Assembly: GCA_964519385.1 (NCBI GenBank) | Contig: CAZFLR010000024.1 | Location: forward strand, 1 to 35,590 | Origin: SVFI01 sp964519385 | GTDB lineage: Bacteria > Bacillota > Clostridia > Lachnospirales > Lachnospiraceae | DNA: 35,590 nt | Direction of reading: 5' to 3' | In this document: positions 15,691 to 25,193 of the stretch, one piece after another | Layout: each line of letters begins with the position of its first letter | How positions within the stretch are numbered: position 1 is the first letter of the stretch | Made by a program: the position numbers and the translations under genes | The notes under the pieces: generated by a model | Databases searched by the model: none | What the model was told of the DNA's origin: nothing | The model's input: the letters and a program-made list of their open reading frames with translations, nothing else

Positions 15691-15711
15691 AAAGATGCCC
15701 GAAAGGCATTT
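15691..15711 (-). terminator. Weak terminator-like hairpin after prfB
   Basis: On the minus strand a short stem ATGCC/GGCAT with a 5-nt loop is followed by CTTTTAG, 5 nt past the prfB stop. The stem is only five pairs, so termination is likely inefficient. Confidence 0.4.
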
Positions 15712-15716
15712 GAAAC

Positions 15717-16827
15717 CTAATTTCCAAGGCTCTTCCACTTTAAATATTCATTGATAAATTTATCAATATCTCCGTCAAGAACTGCATCGACATTTCCTGT
15801 TTCAGCACTTGTTCTTGTGTCCTTTACCATCGTATACGGCTGCATAACGTAAGACCGAATCTGATTTCCCCAGCCGATTTCCGTCACTTCACCGCGAATG
15901 TCCGAAAGCTTTTCAGCATTTGCCTCCTGTTTGAGCATATAAAGCTTTGCGCGAAGCATCTGCATCGCCTTGTCCTTATTCATATGCTGGCTTCTCTCGT
16001 TCTGGCACTGAACAACAATTCCCGTCGGCAGATGAGTGATTCTTATCGCCGAAGATGTCTTATTGATATGCTGTCCACCGGCACCGGAGCTTCGATATGT
16101 GTCAATACGAAGATCCTCATCACGAATCTCAATATCCACATCCTCTTCAATATCCGGCATAACATCCAAAGAAACAAAGGATGTCTGTCTCTTTCCCTGT
16201 GCATTGAACGGTGAAATGCGTACCAGTCTGTGTACACCTTTTTCGGACTTCAGATAACCATAAGCATTTTCTCCGTTTACCTGAAAGGTTACGGATTTAA
16301 TTCCCGCTTCATCACCCTCGAGAAAATCCAGTTCTTCCACCTCAAAGCCTTTTCTCTCCGCCCATCTGGTGTACATGCGATAAAGCATGGATGCCCAGTC
16401 GCAGCTTTCCGTTCCGCCTGCACCTGCATTCAGTTTCAGAATCGCATTGCACTTATCATATTCACCCGACAAAAGGGTCCGGATACGAATGTTTTCCAGA
16501 GTCTGCACGAAGTCTACAAATTCTTCTCTTGCTTCCTCTGCAAGCTCTTCATCATTTTCTTCATAGCCCATTTCGATAAGAGTCCGGATGTCATCAAACT
16601 GCGTAAACAATTTAGCGCACGTTTCCACGTCATCCTTGAGGCTTTTGAGCCGTCTCGTCTTATCCTGCGCCGCCTCGGCATCATTCCAGAAATCCGGGGC
16701 TTCCATCTCTCTTTCTAACTCTTCGATACGCTTTTCCTTATTAGCGATGTCAAAGTGAATCCCTTACTTCCTTAAGTGGAGATTCATACGCGCCAAGTTC
16801 CTGTTTTAACTGATCAAGTTCTACCAC
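15717..16827 (-). CDS. prfB: Peptide chain release factor 2, with programmed +1 frameshift
   Basis: RF2 recognises UGA and UAA stop codons and releases the peptide. The reading frame is split: 25 codons from a GTG at 16827 end in an in-frame TGA, and a +1 shift that skips the T at 16752 continues into the main frame (join 15717-16751 and 16753-16827), giving 369 residues. The GGQ catalytic motif falls at 250-252, the same numbering as in E. coli RF2, and the recognition motif SPF lies earlier in VRISPFNAQ. AAGGTGG precedes the GTG. A start at the internal ATG at 16706 would lose 40 residues. Downstream of secA, a common arrangement in Firmicutes. Confidence 0.95.
16749..16755 (-). other. RF2 autoregulatory +1 frameshift site
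   Basis: CTT TGA C on the minus strand: zero-frame Leu codon 25 (CTT), then the in-frame TGA, then C. An upstream AGGGA serves as the internal Shine-Dalgarno-like stimulator. Slow reading of the TGA when RF2 is scarce allows the shift to GAC, the known feedback mechanism for prfB. Confidence 0.93.
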
Positions 16828-16851
16828 TTTATTCACCACCTTAGATAACAA

Positions 16852-16874
16852 ACAGGCAGCGTGGCACTGCCTGT
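16852..16874 (-). terminator. Hairpin between secA and prfB (attenuator-like)
   Basis: Eight-base arms ACAGGCAG (16852-16859) and CTGCCTGT (16867-16874). On the minus strand it is followed by TTGTTAT, a poor T tract. It lies between the secA stop and the prfB ribosome binding site, so it probably lowers read-through rather than blocking it. Confidence 0.5.
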
Positions 16875-16887
16875 ATGAAGTTTAATC

Positions 16888-19455
16888 TTAATTTAATTTT
16901 CCACAGCAATTTTTATATTTCTTGCCGCTTCCGCACGGGCACGGTGAGTTTGGATACACCTTTGCAGCGTCGCGTCTGACCGGTCCCTTCTGCAGACTGT
17001 CGTCTTTGTTTGTTCCGGTTACCTTGGCAACCTGCTCACGCTCAACCTTCTGCTCAATCTTGATATTAAAGAGCAGGCGCACAGTCTCCTCCTGTATGGT
17101 TGCCGTCATCGCATCGAACATATCGTAGCCAGCCAGTTTATACTCTACAAGAGGATCTCTCTGTCCATATGCCTGAAGGCTGACTCCCTGACGAAGCTGC
17201 TCCATATCATCAATGTGACTCATCCACTTGCGATCAATCACCTTCAGGAGAATTACACGCTCTACCTCACGTACGGCTTCCGCCTGCGGGAATTCCATCT
17301 CCTTGCTCTCATACATCTTCACTGCTTCTTCCTTCAGCATGTGCTTGAGCTCATTTTTCTTCATTCCTTTAACGCTGTCACGAATCACAAGCTGAATCGG
17401 GATAATCGGACGAAGAATCTGATTCAGTTCCTTCAAATCCCATTCCTGACTCGGTTTATCATCAGAAATGCACGTGTCCACAGCATTTTCCACTGTATCC
17501 GTAATCATCTTATACACGACATCCCGCATGCTTTCCCCATTCAGCACGCGAAGACGCTCTGCATAAATAATCTCTCTCTGTTCGTTCATAACCTGGTCAT
17601 ATTCAAGAAGACTTTTACGAATCGCGTAGTTATTGCTCTCAATTTTGCTCTGAGCCGTCTCAATCGCCTTTGTCAGCATCTTATGCTGGATTTCCTGTCC
17701 TTCCTCAATACCAAGTGTATTAAACATGGTAATCATTCGCTCGGAGCCGAATAATCTCATCAGGTCATCCTCAAGCGAAATGTAGAAACGCGACTCACCC
17801 GGATCTCCCTGACGACCTGCACGACCGCGGAGCTGGTTATCGATACGTCTTGATTCGTGACGTTCTGTACCGATAATCTTAAGACCGCCGGCTGCTCTTG
17901 CTTCATCATCAAGCTTAATATCCGTACCACGTCCGGCCATGTTGGTTGCAATTGTAACAGAGCCATGAATTCCCGCATCTGCAACAATCTCTGCCTCCAT
18001 CTCATGGAACTTCGCATTCAGCACTTTATGGTGAATGCCTTCTCTTGTCAGCATTTTACTGATTTCCTCAGATGCTTCGATTGTAATTGTACCTACCAGA
18101 ACCGGCTGTCCCTTGGCATTTGCTTCTTTTACAGCTGCAACCACTGCGCGAAGCTTCTCTTTTTTCGTCTTATAAACTGCATCCTGTAAATCGATACGCG
18201 CTACCGGACGGTTCGTCGGAATCTCGATAACGTCCATATAATAAATATCACGGAACTCTTTTTCCTCTGTGAGGGCTGTACCCGTCATACCTGCTTTTTT
18301 TTCATACTTGTTAAAGAAGTTCTGGAATGTAATCGTAGCAAGTGTCTTCGTCTCGCGCATTACCTTCACATGCTCTTTGGCTTCAATCGCCTGGTGAAGA
18401 CCATCGGAATAGCGACGACCCGGCATGATACGTCCCGTAAATTCATCTACGATACATACCTGATTATCTTTTACCACATAATCCTGATCGCGGAACATCA
18501 GATTGTGTGCGCGAAGAGCAAGTATTACATTGTGCTGGATTTCAAGATTCTCAGGATCTGCAAGGTTGTCAATCTGAAAGAAACGCTCTACTTTCGTAAC
18601 ACCCTCTGCTGTCAGATTGACAATCTTGTCTTTTTCATTCACAACAAAATCGCCATCCTCTTCCTGCTCAATACCGAGGATGATATCCATCTTCGACTGT
18701 TCTTCCTGATCCTTACCTCTCTTCAACTGACGGGCAAGAATATCACACGCTTCGTAAAGCTTGGTAGACTTTCCGCTCTGTCCGGATATGATAAGTGGTG
18801 TACGCGCCTCATCAATCAGCACTGAATCCACCTCATCGATAATTGCATAATGAAGCCCACGAAGCACGAGCTCTTCCTTATATATTACCATATTGTCACG
18901 CAGATAATCGAAACCAATCTCGTTATTGGTGACATATGTGATATCACACTCATATGCTTCCCTGCGTTCCTCTGAGTTCATGGAGTTAAGCACAACGCCA
19001 ACTCTGAGTCCGAGGAACTCATGAATCTGTCCCATCCACTCCGAGTCACGCTTTGCAAGATAATCGTTGACCGTTATGATATGAACACCTTTTCCTTCCA
19101 AAGCATTCAAATATGCAGGCAGCGTGGACACGAGCGTCTTACCTTCACCGGTGCGCATTTCAGAAATACGTCCCTGATGTAAAATCACGCCACCGATGAG
19201 CTGTACACGGTAATGCTCCATATTAAGGACTCTTCGTCCGGCTTCTCTTACTACCGCATATGCCTCCGGAAGAATATCATCCAGCGTCTCGCCTTCTGCA
19301 AGGCGCGCCTTAAATTCCTTGGTCTTTTCTTTTAACTCATTGTCAGACAGAGCCATCATAGAATCTCTTAATGCTTCAATCTTATCTACTATCGGCTCAA
19401 TTCGTTTCAGTTCCCTTTCGCTATGGGTTCCGAATACTTTTTCAAACATTCCCAT
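16888..19455 (-). CDS. secA: Preprotein translocase ATPase SecA
   Basis: An 855-residue motor ATPase that drives secreted proteins through SecYEG at the membrane. Walker A is MRTGEGKT (100-107), Walker B is in AIIDEVDSVLIDEA, and helicase motif TNMAGRGTDIKL is present. The preprotein cross-linking, helical scaffold and wing regions follow. The C-terminus has the Zn-binding SEC-C motif CPCGSGKKYKNCC. The length is typical for Firmicutes SecA1. An AGGAG lies 12 nt before the first ATG and 18 nt before the second at 19449. It is transcribed from a TTGAAT/TACAAT promoter and followed by prfB. Confidence 0.97.
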   Translation of the reverse strand: MGMFEKVFGTHSERELKRIEPIVDKIEALRDSMMALSDNELKEKTKEFKARLAEGETLDDILPEAYAVVREAGRRVLNMEHYRVQLIGGVILHQGRISEMRTGEGKTLVSTLPAYLNALEGKGVHIITVNDYLAKRDSEWMGQIHEFLGLRVGVVLNSMNSEERREAYECDITYVTNNEIGFDYLRDNMVIYKEELVLRGLHYAIIDEVDSVLIDEARTPLIISGQSGKSTKLYEACDILARQLKRGKDQEEQSKMDIILGIEQEEDGDFVVNEKDKIVNLTAEGVTKVERFFQIDNLADPENLEIQHNVILALRAHNLMFRDQDYVVKDNQVCIVDEFTGRIMPGRRYSDGLHQAIEAKEHVKVMRETKTLATITFQNFFNKYEKKAGMTGTALTEEKEFRDIYYMDVIEIPTNRPVARIDLQDAVYKTKKEKLRAVVAAVKEANAKGQPVLVGTITIEASEEISKMLTREGIHHKVLNAKFHEMEAEIVADAGIHGSVTIATNMAGRGTDIKLDDEARAAGGLKIIGTERHESRRIDNQLRGRAGRQGDPGESRFYISLEDDLMRLFGSERMITMFNTLGIEEGQEIQHKMLTKAIETAQSKIESNNYAIRKSLLEYDQVMNEQREIIYAERLRVLNGESMRDVVYKMITDTVENAVDTCISDDKPSQEWDLKELNQILRPIIPIQLVIRDSVKGMKKNELKHMLKEEAVKMYESKEMEFPQAEAVREVERVILLKVIDRKWMSHIDDMEQLRQGVSLQAYGQRDPLVEYKLAGYDMFDAMTATIQEETVRLLFNIKIEQKVEREQVAKVTGTNKDDSLQKGPVRRDAAKVYPNSPCPCGSGKKYKNCCGKLN

Positions 19456-19503
19456 TTTTACTTTTGACTCCTAACATATCGTTTTTTCGTCTTAAACTAT
19501 ATC

Positions 19504-19532
19504 ATTGTAACAGATTTAATAAGAGTATTCAA
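19504..19532 (-). promoter_or_regulatory. Promoter of secA
   Basis: On the minus strand: TTGAAT (19527-19532), 17 nt, TACAAT (19504-19509). The predicted start near 19497 gives a leader of about 40 nt. Confidence 0.75.
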
Positions 19533-19562
19533 TAAAAAAGCCCCTTATAGAAAGTTAAATTT

Positions 19563-19591
19563 TTGTTAAGATTGATTTTCCTATTTATAAG
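19563..19591 (+). promoter_or_regulatory. Promoter of ptb-buk
   Basis: TTGTTA (19563-19568), 17 nt, TATAAG (19586-19591). The predicted start near 19598 gives a leader of about 68 nt. It is back to back with the secA promoter. Confidence 0.55.
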
Positions 19592-19665
19592 TGTTATTAT
19601 TTTATCAAATGGGGTTTTTGCATGCAAAAGCCTTGGTAAAAATAATACAAACGAGGTGCAAAGAA

Positions 19666-20586
19666 ATGTCAAAAAGTTTTGATGATTTATTAGCAAAAGT
19701 CAGCACCTGCTCCAAGAAAAAACTTGCCGTTGCCGTAGCGCAGGACAAGCCGGTGCTTGAAGCAGTAAAGGCTGCCAAAGAAAGAGGCATCGCAGATGCC
19801 ATCCTTGTCGGTGATGAGAACGAAATCAAAAAAATCGCCGATGAAATCGGTATGAATCTTGCCGATTACGAAGTTATTCATGAAGCAGATGTCCAGGAAG
19901 CTGCTCTGATAGCTGTAGGTCTTGTACATGACAAAAAAGCCGATATGTACATGAAAGGTATCATTGATACCAAATCCTTCTTAAAGAGCATTTTAAATAA
20001 AGAACGCGGACTCCGCACCGGAAGACCGCTTTCCCATGTAGCTGTATTTGAAATCAAAGGTATCGATCACCTTTTATTCTTAACAGACGTTGCCTTTATT
20101 CCATATCCTACCTTAGAAGACAAGGTAAACATTATCAACAGCACTGTAAGTGTATGTCATGCCTGCGGTATCGATACACCGAAGGTTGCTCCGATTGCTG
20201 CAGTAGAAGTTGTTAACCCAAAAATGCCTTGTACGGTAGAAGCTGCAGAGCTTACCAAAATGAACGAGGACGGCGAAATCACAGGCTGTATCGTGGACGG
20301 TCCGCTTTCCATGGACCTTGCAATTGAACCTGAAGCTGCACTTCATAAAGGTGCAACAGGCCGTAAGATTGTCGGAGATGCTGACATACTTCTCTTCCCT
20401 GACATCCATGCAGGTAACCTTGTATACAAGACCATCGTACATACAACAGAATTTAAGAACGGCTGTATCTTAACAGGAACTTCTGCTCCTGCCATTCTTA
20501 CATCCCGTTCCGATTCTTTTGAAACAAAAGTTAATTCTATCGCACTTGCAGCAGTTGTTGCGGAAGCGATGGCTAAACAGAACTAA
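19666..20586 (+). CDS. ptb: Phosphate butyryltransferase
   Basis: A 306-residue cytosolic acyltransferase of the phosphate acetyl/butyryltransferase family. It exchanges CoA for phosphate on butyryl-CoA, giving butyryl phosphate for the next enzyme. Supporting features are the family N-terminus (FDDLLAKV, then AVAVAQDKPVLEAVKAAKE), GRPLSHVAVFE near 140, the VDGPLSMDLAIEPEAALHKG block and the ADILLFPDIHAGN block. The start at 19666 is chosen because GAGGTG lies about 7 nt upstream; 25 extra upstream in-frame codons show no family similarity. It is separated from buk by 21 nt, and the pairing makes butyrate the likely substrate rather than acetate. Confidence 0.92.
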   Translation: MSKSFDDLLAKVSTCSKKKLAVAVAQDKPVLEAVKAAKERGIADAILVGDENEIKKIADEIGMNLADYEVIHEADVQEAALIAVGLVHDKKADMYMKGIIDTKSFLKSILNKERGLRTGRPLSHVAVFEIKGIDHLLFLTDVAFIPYPTLEDKVNIINSTVSVCHACGIDTPKVAPIAAVEVVNPKMPCTVEAAELTKMNEDGEITGCIVDGPLSMDLAIEPEAALHKGATGRKIVGDADILLFPDIHAGNLVYKTIVHTTEFKNGCILTGTSAPAILTSRSDSFETKVNSIALAAVVAEAMAKQN

Positions 20587-20607
20587 TATCATCAGGAGGA
20601 AGGGTAT

Positions 20608-21675
20608 ATGTCAATCAAAAGTTTAATCATTAACCCGGGTTCCACTTCTACCAAAATCGGTGTATTTGAAGATGAAACCTTATTATTCGAGGAAACCTTA
20701 AGACATTCTACAGAAGAAATCGCACAGTACGCTTCTATCGTAGACCAGAAAGATTTCCGCAAAAATATTATTGTAAATCTGCTGGCTGAAAAAGATTTCG
20801 ATATCAAATCCCTGAATGTCATTGTAGGACGCGGCGGTATGTTAAAGCCGATTCCGGGTGGCACATACGCAGTCAGCGATGAACTTCTTGAGGACTTAAA
20901 AATCGGAAAACAAGGACAGCATGCATCCAATCTCGGTGGAATCCTTGCACGCGAAATCGGTGATTCCATCGGCGTTCCTTCTTACATCGTCGATCCGGTC
21001 GTTGTAGATGAGCTGATGCCTACTTCCCGTTATTCAGGTGTTCCTGAGCTTCCGCGCACCAGTGTCTTCCATGCACTGAATCAGAAGGCTGTTGCAAAAC
21101 GCTATGCCAAAGAGCAGGGTGTACCATATGAATCTCTCAACCTTGTTGTTGTTCATATGGGCGGCGGTGTTTCTGTAGGTGCACATCAAAAAGGCTGTGT
21201 TGTAGATGTGTTCAACGCCCTTGACGGCGATGGTGCTTTCTCTCCGGAGAGAGCCGGTGCAGTTCCAAGCGGAGCATTGATTAAAATGTGCTTCAGCGGA
21301 CAGTACACTGAAAAGGAAGTTTACAAAAAAATCGTGGGCAACGGCGGTTTCAACGCATATTGCGGAACAAACGACATGCGCGATGTTGAAAAGATGGCTG
21401 CCGACGGCGATGCTCATGCAATCGAGGTTCGCGATGCCTTTATCCAGCAGATGTCCAAGGATATCGGTTCCATGGCCTGCGTTCTTTCCGGAAAAGTGGA
21501 TCAGATCATCGTTACCGGTGGTATCGCATACGATAAGAATGTCGTTGCCGGATTAAAGGAGCATTGTGAATGGATGGCTCCGTTCACTGTATATCCCGGC
21601 GAAGACGAACTGCTTGCCCTTGCACAGGGTGCTCTCCGCGTCATGAACGGCGAGGAAGCTGCAAAAGAATATTAA
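20608..21675 (+). CDS. buk: Butyrate kinase
   Basis: A 355-residue acetokinase-family (ASKHA fold) enzyme that transfers phosphate from butyryl phosphate to ADP, giving butyrate and ATP. Motifs include the phosphate-1 loop NPGSTSTK (9-16), VVVHMGGGVSVGA, the GDGAFSPERAGAVPSG block and the adenosine-binding VTGGIAYD. The length matches butyrate kinases and is shorter than acetate kinases (about 400). AGGAGGAAGG precedes the ATG. It is co-transcribed with ptb and ends at a strong terminator. The genes for making butyryl-CoA lie at the right end of the window. Confidence 0.95.
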   Translation: MSIKSLIINPGSTSTKIGVFEDETLLFEETLRHSTEEIAQYASIVDQKDFRKNIIVNLLAEKDFDIKSLNVIVGRGGMLKPIPGGTYAVSDELLEDLKIGKQGQHASNLGGILAREIGDSIGVPSYIVDPVVVDELMPTSRYSGVPELPRTSVFHALNQKAVAKRYAKEQGVPYESLNLVVVHMGGGVSVGAHQKGCVVDVFNALDGDGAFSPERAGAVPSGALIKMCFSGQYTEKEVYKKIVGNGGFNAYCGTNDMRDVEKMAADGDAHAIEVRDAFIQQMSKDIGSMACVLSGKVDQIIVTGGIAYDKNVVAGLKEHCEWMAPFTVYPGEDELLALAQGALRVMNGEEAAKEY

Positions 21676-21687
21676 TCAGATAATCAG

Positions 21688-21723
21688 AAAGGGTACCGGT
21701 CAAAATGACCGATACCCTTTTTA
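21688..21723. terminator. Terminator after ptb-buk, possibly shared with the converging Na/Pi gene
   Basis: Long stem built from AAAGGGTA-C-CGGTCA (21688-21702) and TGACCG-A-TACCCTTT (21706-21720), with one mismatch and a 3-nt loop. Five T follow on the plus strand. It lies between converging genes. Confidence 0.88.
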
Positions 21724-21745
21724 TTTATAAATATTTATACAACCA

Positions 21746-23545
21746 TTATTTTAAATTCTTAAGCGGTGTCAAATACTGTGCTTTTCGATTCTCCTGCTCA
21801 GCGAGATAAGACTGGTCGGATGATGTATGGAGTTCCTGCATATACAGGTGATGATTTTTTGAAATTTCCTCATCATTTTTTCCAAGGAGCAGCATTGCAA
21901 TATTCGAGCACTGATCCGCTGTACGCTCCAAATAAGTAAGGATATCCATAAAGATAAGTCCTCCGTTAATAGAGCAGACTCCCTTGCATAGGCGGTCTGT
22001 ATGACGATTTTTCAGGAGAAGAACCATGTCATCAATGACCTCTTCAAGCGGTTCAATACGTCTTGCCACATAATCATTCTCATCTGTCATTGCTTCTATC
22101 GTGAGACGCAGAATCTCTGATATTGCATCTTCAATAATATTAAGCTCTTTCTTTGCCGTCTTGGAGAAGGAAACATCCTGCTCTGCCTTCTTCCTTGCCA
22201 GCTCATCAAAATTGGTTGCATAATCTCCAATCCGTTCAATGTCACGTATACACTGCATAAGCATGCTGTGCTGGCGTTTGTCATTCTCTGATTTAATATG
22301 AGTAGAAAGATCAATCAGATAATGGTCGGAGCGGTCCGTAAAGCAATCCAGTTTATCTTCCGAAGCATTAATTTTTACGGAACGTTCTGCGTCAAACTCC
22401 TTAAACTGTTTGAGGCTCAGTGCAATATTTTCCTGCGCGATACTTGTCATATTGACCGCAATTTTAGTCACTTCTGCAAGCGCAAGTGGCGGTGTCATCA
22501 TAAGCTTTGAATCCAGTGCTGCCAGCTCCGGATACTGTACTTCGACTTCCACCTCATCATCTTTGACTATTGCACATGCAACCTTAACAAGCGCGCCTGT
22601 AAATGGCAGAAGAACAATTGCTGTCACCAAATTGAAAATCGTCTGGAAATTGGCAATAATACCGCTGTCTACCACACCGTCCCAAAGTTCCGGCATAAAA
22701 CCTGCCTTGCGGAGGATTGTCATCACCATCATAAATAAAATAGTTCCGATGGTATTAAACACAATGTGCACGATACCTGTACGCTTTGCATCCTTGGAAG
22801 AACCGATGGAGCATACAAGAGCCGTAGTTACACATGTACCAAGATTAATACCCATAATAATCGGATATACCAGTTCAAAGGTCATGACTCCGGTAGAAGA
22901 CAATGCCTGTAAAATACCGACCATCGCAGAAGAACTCTGCACAATAACCGTCAGCACAAGTCCCGTCAGAATACCGAGAAGCGGCAGATTCGTAAAATAC
23001 GAAAGAATATCTGCAAATGCTTTTGAACCCGAAAGCGGCTCTACAGCATTTGTCATGCCGAGAAGACCCATAAACAAAATACCAAATCCAAGGGCTATCA
23101 GACCGACATTTTTGGTACTCTCTTTTTTAAGGAACATCACGCAGATAATACCTATAATAAGTGCCACCGGAGCAAGTGTATCCGGTTTAAAAAATGCCAG
23201 AAGTGAATTTCCTGAAGAATCCACATCCATCAGACGAATAATCTGTGCCGTCACAGTCGTACCAATGTTGGCACCAAGCACAATGCTGACCGCCTGACGA
23301 AGATTCAGAATACCTGCGCCAATCAGACCGACCGTGAGAACAATGGTTGCGGTAGAACTCTGAATAACCGCAGTTACAAGAGTACCCGTAAGAAGTCCCA
23401 GAAAAACATTCTGTGTCAGCTTGCCAAGTACATTCTTAAGTGTGTTTCCCGAACCCTGTTTGAGTCCGTCTCCCATGATTTCCATACCATACAGGAACAT
23501 GGCAAGACCTCCGAGGAGTTTGATAATCATTAAAATCGTGTCCAT
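21746..23545 (-). CDS. Na+/phosphate cotransporter with PhoU-like domain
   Basis: A 599-residue NptA/YjbB-type protein. The membrane part (about 1-325) has the two inverted Na/Pi repeats, each with a QSS motif: TAVIQSSTATIVLTVG near 60 and VIVQSSSAMVGILQA near 200. Residues from about 345 to 560 form PhoU-like helical bundles, including DIERIGDYATNFDE. It probably exports or imports phosphate with sodium. The start is supported by AGAGG upstream of the ATG. It has its own promoter and a dyad at its predicted transcription start. It converges on buk. Confidence 0.92.
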   Translation of the reverse strand: MDTILMIIKLLGGLAMFLYGMEIMGDGLKQGSGNTLKNVLGKLTQNVFLGLLTGTLVTAVIQSSTATIVLTVGLIGAGILNLRQAVSIVLGANIGTTVTAQIIRLMDVDSSGNSLLAFFKPDTLAPVALIIGIICVMFLKKESTKNVGLIALGFGILFMGLLGMTNAVEPLSGSKAFADILSYFTNLPLLGILTGLVLTVIVQSSSAMVGILQALSSTGVMTFELVYPIIMGINLGTCVTTALVCSIGSSKDAKRTGIVHIVFNTIGTILFMMVMTILRKAGFMPELWDGVVDSGIIANFQTIFNLVTAIVLLPFTGALVKVACAIVKDDEVEVEVQYPELAALDSKLMMTPPLALAEVTKIAVNMTSIAQENIALSLKQFKEFDAERSVKINASEDKLDCFTDRSDHYLIDLSTHIKSENDKRQHSMLMQCIRDIERIGDYATNFDELARKKAEQDVSFSKTAKKELNIIEDAISEILRLTIEAMTDENDYVARRIEPLEEVIDDMVLLLKNRHTDRLCKGVCSINGGLIFMDILTYLERTADQCSNIAMLLLGKNDEEISKNHHLYMQELHTSSDQSYLAEQENRKAQYLTPLKNLK

Positions 23546-23567
23546 ACTTTTTTCCTCTTATAAAAAA

Positions 23568-23599
23568 TGTAGCGGAAAGTCACTATGACCCCCACTACA
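23568..23599. repeat. Imperfect dyad at the Na/Pi transporter transcription start
   Basis: Arms start TGTAG (23568-23572) and end CTACA (23595-23599), with GTCA/TGAC pairing near the centre and G-T wobble pairs between. On the minus strand it is followed by TTTTTTA. It could be an operator or a 5'-terminal stem-loop resembling an attenuator. Confidence 0.4.
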
Positions 23600-23601
23600 T
23601 A

Positions 23602-23630
23602 ATCATACTTTATTTGACAAAAACCCACAA
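23602..23630 (-). promoter_or_regulatory. Promoter of the Na/Pi cotransporter
   Basis: On the minus strand: TTGTGG (23625-23630), 17 nt, TATGAT (23602-23607). Predicted start 23595, inside the adjacent dyad. Confidence 0.55.
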
Positions 23631-23696
23631 GATAATTTTTTACATAAATATTACTTTGATTTTACATTATTTCTAAACGGATTGTACAAATTTATA

Positions 23697-25115
23697 CTAC
23701 ACCGTACTGAAAGCAGGCCAGTAGGTCAGCATCGCATAGCACAGCAGTGACATCAGTATAATTACCATAACCGACATCTTCCAGCCCTCTTTTAACATAT
23801 ACTTCGGCTGCAGTCCGTACCCAACCGGAATTGCACGAATCGAGGTTGGAAGCATATATGATAAGTTTACACCAACCGACGCAATATATACATAAGGAAT
23901 CGGATTTTGCCCGGCTCCCTGCATAATCGATATTACAATCGGAATTGCTACCGCCGCCGTCGCTGTATTGGAAGTCACATCCGACATCAAAAGCGTCACG
24001 GTAATAATCACAATCACCGTGATGAATCCTCCTGTAAGATTGAACTGTGAAACCATAGTTCCGATGGAATCAGCCGCTCCTGATTCTTTAATCAGTGTTC
24101 CTGCAGCCAGACCGCCTGCAAAAATGTATATCATTTCCCATACAATCTTCGTCTGTACTGATTTCCAGACCATAAGACGCTCTCCGTCCTTATTGGTAAT
24201 CAAGAAGGAAATAATCGCACAAATCACAAAGGCATAAGCCGGTTTCAATCCCGGAAGATAGTCCTGATACAACTGTCTTGTGAAAGACAGCACCGTCGCA
24301 AGCACAAATAAAAACAATGAAATCTTCTCTTCAAATCCCATCTTCGGAAACTTGTTGTACTGTTCAATAAAATATTCCTTGGAACCGCCAAGTTCTTCGT
24401 TTTTCTTTACGTTCCGGATCATAAAAAGGATATTACTCAGCAAAAGCACTATCATAATCGGCAGGAAACGAATCACCCACGAGCTGTACATGTATTCTTC
24501 ACCGGTCAATTGCTGTATATAATCCACCGTAACCAGATTCATTGCGCCGCCAAGAGGTGATGCAAGTCCTCCCAGGCCGGATGCATATGCAATTGTCAAA
24601 AGAATCTTTGAACCAATTTTACTGTTTTTGATATCGCCTTCTCCTATATAATTGAGCATAGAAAAAGCAATCGGTGTTACCGTCGCACAAACAACCGCAT
24701 TCGGAAGTACCGAAGACAGAAGTGCTGAGAGCAGAAACCAAAACACAAGTTGCATGCGGAAATTGGTTCCCACAAGTCGTAGGAAAGCTGCTGCAATTCG
24801 CTGATCGAGTCCTGTCTGTTCCCATGAAACCGTCAAAATCGATGCCCCGAGCAAAAGTAAAATTGTCTCTGACGCATAATTAGCAATCACAGAGGACATC
24901 GGTGTCATCTGTAAAATCGCGTTAATTGCAATTGGCAGAAAAGCCGTCACCGCATAATCCACCGGACCGGTTACCCACCAGTATGCCATCCACGCCACGG
25001 TTCCTACTGCGGCCCTGCTTTCAAAGCTTGTAAATACGGTTTCCGGTAAAAACGCCGCAAACAAAACCAAGAGTATCGGTCCGATTATTAAATGTATAAA
25101 TCGTTTTTTATCCAT
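23697..25115 (-). CDS. SLC13/DASS-family anion transporter
   Basis: A 472-residue membrane protein with about 11-12 helices, of the divalent anion:Na+ symporter (SLC13) group, whose substrates include dicarboxylates and sulfate. The second signature SNT is intact at 382-384 within SDVTSNTATAAVAIP. The first half carries GGLASPLGGAMN where other members have SNT-like or GTPPN-like loops. A C-terminal LPTSIRAIPVGYG block resembles the LP-x-[ST] region of the family. The exact substrate cannot be told. Ribosome binding site is weak: AAGGGA lies 14 nt before the ATG, and the frame has a stop shortly upstream. It has its own promoter at 25154-25183. Confidence 0.85.
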   Translation of the reverse strand: MDKKRFIHLIIGPILLVLFAAFLPETVFTSFESRAAVGTVAWMAYWWVTGPVDYAVTAFLPIAINAILQMTPMSSVIANYASETILLLLGASILTVSWEQTGLDQRIAAAFLRLVGTNFRMQLVFWFLLSALLSSVLPNAVVCATVTPIAFSMLNYIGEGDIKNSKIGSKILLTIAYASGLGGLASPLGGAMNLVTVDYIQQLTGEEYMYSSWVIRFLPIMIVLLLSNILFMIRNVKKNEELGGSKEYFIEQYNKFPKMGFEEKISLFLFVLATVLSFTRQLYQDYLPGLKPAYAFVICAIISFLITNKDGERLMVWKSVQTKIVWEMIYIFAGGLAAGTLIKESGAADSIGTMVSQFNLTGGFITVIVIITVTLLMSDVTSNTATAAVAIPIVISIMQGAGQNPIPYVYIASVGVNLSYMLPTSIRAIPVGYGLQPKYMLKEGWKMSVMVIILMSLLCYAMLTYWPAFSTV

Positions 25116-25153
25116 AAATCGCTTTCAATTCCCTTCTGTAATATACTATTAAA

Positions 25154-25183
25154 GTTATATCACAAACAAAGGGGCTGTGTCAA
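25154..25183 (-). promoter_or_regulatory. Promoter of the SLC13-family transporter
   Basis: On the minus strand: TTGACA (25178-25183), 18 nt, TATAAC (25154-25159). A second candidate overlaps it (TTGTTT, 18 nt, TATATT). It starts just past the end of the broken Glu-rich gene. Confidence 0.6.
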
Positions 25184-25193
25184 AATCCGGCGA

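Noticed and set aside
21746..25115. Na/Pi and SLC13 transporters as one operon
   Set aside because: Both are on the minus strand, but each has its own promoter candidate and about 150 nt separates them, so they are treated as separate units.
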